Assembly (NCBI RefSeq): GCF_002374315.1
Contig: NZ_NWUX01000004.1
Span: 186,001 to 250,000 of the forward strand
Reading direction: 5' to 3'
Length of the DNA stretch: 64,000 nucleotides
From: Vreelandella nigrificans
Lineage (GTDB): Bacteria > Pseudomonadota > Gammaproteobacteria > Pseudomonadales > Halomonadaceae
The position numbers were made by a program, and so were the translations under genes. Below the pieces are notes generated by a model. That model made no database searches and was not told the origin of the DNA. It worked only from the letters and a program-made list of their open reading frames with translations. Shown one piece after another: positions 61,653-64,000 of the stretch (the stretch's first letter is position 1; each line of letters begins with the position of its first letter).

Positions 61653-61683
61653 AAGTATTGTCACCAAATTGGTGATGATACTT
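61653..61683. repeat. 31-bp inverted repeat upstream of catB
   Basis: AAGTATTGTCACCAA (61653-61667) and TTGGTGATGATACTT (61669-61683) are complementary at 13 of 15 positions around a central A. It could be an operator or the terminator of the hydroxylase gene; no T-tract follows on the plus strand. Confidence 0.6.
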
Positions 61684-61830
61684 AATTCATAGCAGCGCTA
61701 TTTTTTTAAGTATTTGAAATAAAAAAAGAATTATCAATTATAAAATAATGGATAGCGTAATAGGAAAAATTAAAGTGCCCAAACCAACGTGGTTGTCAGC
61801 TAAATGGGTAGGATTGTCCGCTTATTGGTA

Positions 61831-61845
61831 ATACCTCCTCGGTAT
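61831..61845. promoter_or_regulatory. CatM/BenM/CatR-type LysR operator
   Basis: ATACCTCCTCGGTAT fits the ATAC-N7-GTAT consensus of BenM and CatM sites exactly and contains a T-N11-A LysR motif. It lies 89 bp upstream of the catB ATG. Confidence 0.7.
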
Positions 61846-61933
61846 GGCCAAGCACCTAAACAATATTGGTTCCGACTTCTAACGCCAATCAAACTGATAC
61901 CTAGTTAAATGATTGCCAGACGCTGGAGCTGCC

Positions 61934-63052
61934 ATGTCAACCGTCATCCAACATATTGAGACGCTGCTGGTCGACCTACCGACCATCCGTCCTCACAAAC
62001 TCTCCATGACCACCATGGCCTGCCAAACCATGGTCATTGTGCGCATGCGTCACTCTGACGGGATCGAAGGGCTCGGCGAAGGCACCACGATTGGTGGCCT
62101 CGCCTATGGCCCGGAAAGCCCGGAGAGCATCAAGCGTAATATCGATACCTACCTTGCACCGCTGTTGATCGGTCAGCCTTCTCACAATGTTCATCAGTTG
62201 CGTGCCCGACTCAATCGCCACGCCCGCGGCAATATGATTGCCAAGTCAGCACTAGAGACCGCGTTATTAGATGCCCAGGGCAAGCGCTTGGGCTTGAGTA
62301 TCGCTGACCTTCTTGGTGGCGCTCATCAACAACACTTGCCCGTGCTATGGACGCTGGCCAGCGGCGATACCGCCAAGGATATCGATGAGGCGTTGCTGCG
62401 TTTAGAACAGCGCCGCCACTGCGACTTCAAACTTAAAATTGGCGCTAATCCGCTTGATCAGGACGTACGTCATGTGGCGGCGATTAAAGAGGCTCTGGGT
62501 GACCGTGCCAGTGTGCGAGTTGATGTTAATCAAGCCTGGGATGAATCCACGGCAGTGCGGGGTATTCAGGCGCTGCAGGATGCCGGCATTGAGCTGATTG
62601 AACAACCGATTCCCGCCCGAGAGCACGCCGGTTTAGTACGTTTGGCTAACCGTTTCAACGTGCCAATGCTGGCTGACGAGGCTGTGCAGGATGCCCGCGA
62701 TGGGTTAGATCTAGTCTGTAGCGGCTTTAATGGTGCTTTCGCCCTCAAGATTGCCAAATCCGGCGGCATTCACGGTGTGCTGGAACTGGCTCATGTGGCG
62801 CAAGCGGCGGGGATCGGCCTGTATGGCGGCACATTGCTAGAGGGCACCATTGGCACGGCCGCCGCTCTACACGCCTGGGCGACGCTGCCCGAAATGGCCT
62901 GGGGCACGGAAATGTTCGGCCCGCTGCTGTTAAAAGATGACATTGTCGTTGAGCCCCTCAACTACACCGAGTTTGGGGTTGAGTTGCCGCAAGGGCCAGG
63001 ACTGGGCATCACCTTAGATGAAGATAAGTTGGCTCATTATTCACGTAAATAA
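61934..63052 (+). CDS. catB: Muconate cycloisomerase
   Basis: A 372-aa enolase-superfamily enzyme that lactonises cis,cis-muconate to muconolactone. FKLKIGANP (about residue 161) holds the KxK Lys, and the metal ligands are in VDVNQAWD, IEQPI and ADEAV. ETALLDAQGKRLG is the usual N-terminal-barrel block. GGAG precedes the ATG at 61934; a TTG at 61913 would add seven residues. It starts the catBCA unit, with catC 57 bp later. Confidence 0.94.
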   Translation: MSTVIQHIETLLVDLPTIRPHKLSMTTMACQTMVIVRMRHSDGIEGLGEGTTIGGLAYGPESPESIKRNIDTYLAPLLIGQPSHNVHQLRARLNRHARGNMIAKSALETALLDAQGKRLGLSIADLLGGAHQQHLPVLWTLASGDTAKDIDEALLRLEQRRHCDFKLKIGANPLDQDVRHVAAIKEALGDRASVRVDVNQAWDESTAVRGIQALQDAGIELIEQPIPAREHAGLVRLANRFNVPMLADEAVQDARDGLDLVCSGFNGAFALKIAKSGGIHGVLELAHVAQAAGIGLYGGTLLEGTIGTAAALHAWATLPEMAWGTEMFGPLLLKDDIVVEPLNYTEFGVELPQGPGLGITLDEDKLAHYSRK

Positions 63053-63109
63053 ACGCCAGGTAAATAAAGCCATCGCTTGCGTTCGCCCGCGATTCAAGAG
63101 GAGAGACGT

Positions 63110-63400
63110 ATGCTGTTTCAAGTAGAGATGACCGTTAAGTTGCCGACCGATATGCCAGCAGAGCAAGCGGCAAAGATTAAGGCGACTGAAAAGGCGTATT
63201 CCCAAGACCTACAGCGTCAGGGCAAATGGCGCCACTTGTGGCGGGTAGCGGGTAGCTACTCGAATGTCAGTATTTTTGACGTGGAAGACAACGCCGAGCT
63301 GCAAGAGCTCGTCAGTAACCTGCCGCTTTTCCCCTATATGGAGATCTCCGTCAAACCCCTCTGTCGCCATCCCTCTTCGGTGCGGGACGACGACAGCTAA
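63110..63400 (+). CDS. catC: Muconolactone delta-isomerase
   Basis: A 96-aa decameric-type enzyme that moves the double bond of muconolactone to give 3-oxoadipate enol-lactone. MLFQVEMTVKLPTDMP, LQRQGKWRHLWRVAG and NLPLFPYMEISVKPL are typical CatC blocks. AAGAGGAG precedes the ATG at 63110; an earlier in-frame start at 63077 adds 11 residues without a ribosome site. The product requires the PcaD activity encoded at 22009-23205. Confidence 0.95.
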   Translation: MLFQVEMTVKLPTDMPAEQAAKIKATEKAYSQDLQRQGKWRHLWRVAGSYSNVSIFDVEDNAELQELVSNLPLFPYMEISVKPLCRHPSSVRDDDS

Positions 63401-63462
63401 TTACCCATAGAACACGCCAGTTCTTCTTATAAAAAATAGTTTATAAAGATAGAGGTTACACC

Positions 63463-64000
63463 ATGACTGTGAAGATATTCGATACCCCCGAAGTGCAAGA
63501 CTTCATTAAAACTGTCGCCGGTTTCGACCAGACTGGCGGCAATGAGCGCGCCAAGCAGATCGTTCATCGCCTGGTCGGCGACCTGTTCAAGCTGATCGAC
63601 GACTTCGATGTCACCGAGGAAGAGTACTGGGCAGGCGTTAACCTCCTCAATGCCCTGGGTAGTCAAACCCAGTTCGGGTTGCTCTCGCCCGGTCTCGGCT
63701 TTGACCACTTCCTGGACATGCGCCAGGACGCCATCGATGCCGAAGCCAAGCGCACCGGCGGCACCCCGCGCACCATCGAAGGCCCCCTCTACGTGGCCGG
63801 TGCCCCGGAAGCGGAAGGGTTCGCCCGCATGGACGACGGCAGTGATCCCGATGCCGAGGTGATGTGGCTGACCGGTCAGGTGCGCGATGTCGACGGTACC
63901 CCGATCCCTGGCGCCAAAGTTGAAATCTGGCACTGCAACTCCCAGGGCGGCTACTCGTTCTTTGATCCCTCCCAGGACGAGTACAACATGCGCCGCACGA
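63463..64000 (+). CDS. catA: Catechol 1,2-dioxygenase, N-terminal part (cut by window edge)
   Basis: The first 179 residues of an intradiol dioxygenase that cleaves catechol to cis,cis-muconate. The N-terminal helical linker domain (EVQDFIKTVAGFDQTGGNERAKQI) is present, and GAKVEIWHCNSQGGYSFFDPSQ (blocks, about residues 148-169) contains the first Fe(III) Tyr. The second Tyr and both His ligands lie beyond the right edge. AGAGG lies before the ATG. Transcribed with catB and catC. Confidence 0.93.
   Translation, partial: MTVKIFDTPEVQDFIKTVAGFDQTGGNERAKQIVHRLVGDLFKLIDDFDVTEEEYWAGVNLLNALGSQTQFGLLSPGLGFDHFLDMRQDAIDAEAKRTGGTPRTIEGPLYVAGAPEAEGFARMDDGSDPDAEVMWLTGQVRDVDGTPIPGAKVEIWHCNSQGGYSFFDPSQDEYNMRRT

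Larger units (their letters stand above)
61447..61933. other. 487-bp gap between nahG-like and catB with operator elements
   Basis: Strongly AT-rich from about 61620 to 61770. It holds a 31-bp imperfect inverted repeat (61653-61683) and a CatM/BenM-type site (61831-61845). No coding frame was found. The cat promoter probably lies here. Confidence 0.6.

Noticed and set aside
63427..63933. A 168-codon open frame on the minus strand opposite catA
   Set aside because: It lies wholly over the catA coding region, has no ribosome site, and the plus-strand catA has clear family motifs.

Overview
The window looks like chromosomal DNA of a halophilic or marine gammaproteobacterium of the Halomonas type. 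This is inferred from the protein styles (HexR-like, VanAB, PcaHG, fused PcaDC, TRAP and TTT transporters), the moderate GC content and the gammaproteobacterial ribosome binding sites. No rRNA, tRNA, CRISPR array, integrase or intact insertion sequence was found. The left edge cuts uvrD and the right edge cuts catA.

Layout. (1) 1-4.4 kb holds housekeeping genes: uvrD (partial), a HexR-like regulator, a 70-aa small protein, an NSS sodium symporter and a DUF72 protein. (2) 4.6-17.5 kb is a quinate/shikimate-type catabolic block: aroQ (3-dehydroquinate dehydratase), an IclR/PcaR-type regulator, a TctCBA tripartite tricarboxylate transporter, an SDR, an AEC permease, a shikimate/quinate dehydrogenase, a two-domain QuiC-type 3-dehydroshikimate dehydratase, a TRAP transporter and a TetR regulator. 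(3) 17.6-24.6 kb is the protocatechuate branch of the beta-ketoadipate pathway: pcaB, pcaI, pcaJ, pcaF, fused pcaDC, pcaH, pcaG. (4) 24.7-36.6 kb handles vanillin, vanillate and 4-hydroxybenzoate: an orphan TRAP binding protein, vanB, vanA, vanR, a second TRAP operon, an aldehyde dehydrogenase, an exported protein that appears to start at ATT, a PobR-like AraC regulator and pobA. (5) 36.7-54.9 kb is an accessory-looking segment: three linear-amide (choloylglycine) hydrolase loci, one of them broken; a ytcA-mdtNOP efflux operon preceded by an unknown gene and an aspT-like remnant; a VTT membrane protein; an AspT-family exchanger followed by glutamate decarboxylase; cardiolipin synthase; a 57-aa exported peptide; a DASS symporter; and a lumazine-binding-like protein. 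(6) 54.9-59 kb holds an M20 amidohydrolase, an SSS symporter with its DUF3311 partner, and a LysR regulator. (7) 59-64 kb is a salicylate/catechol block: nahR-like, nahG-like, catB, catC, catA (cut).

How it works together. Quinate/shikimate, vanillin/vanillate and 4-hydroxybenzoate are funnelled to protocatechuate, and salicylate to catechol. Both branches end at beta-ketoadipate enol-lactone, so the cat block probably depends on the pcaDC and pcaIJF genes about 40 kb away. A near-identical 15-bp box (GTTCG-N4-GCGAAC) lies upstream of the IclR gene and tctC, pcaB, pcaI and the second TRAP operon, with a weaker copy upstream of the AEC permease. This suggests one IclR/PcaR-type regulon that joins uptake and ring cleavage. 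VanR-type boxes (TTGGATCC core) lie between vanA and vanR, and a CatM/BenM-type box (ATAC-N7-GTAT) lies upstream of catB.
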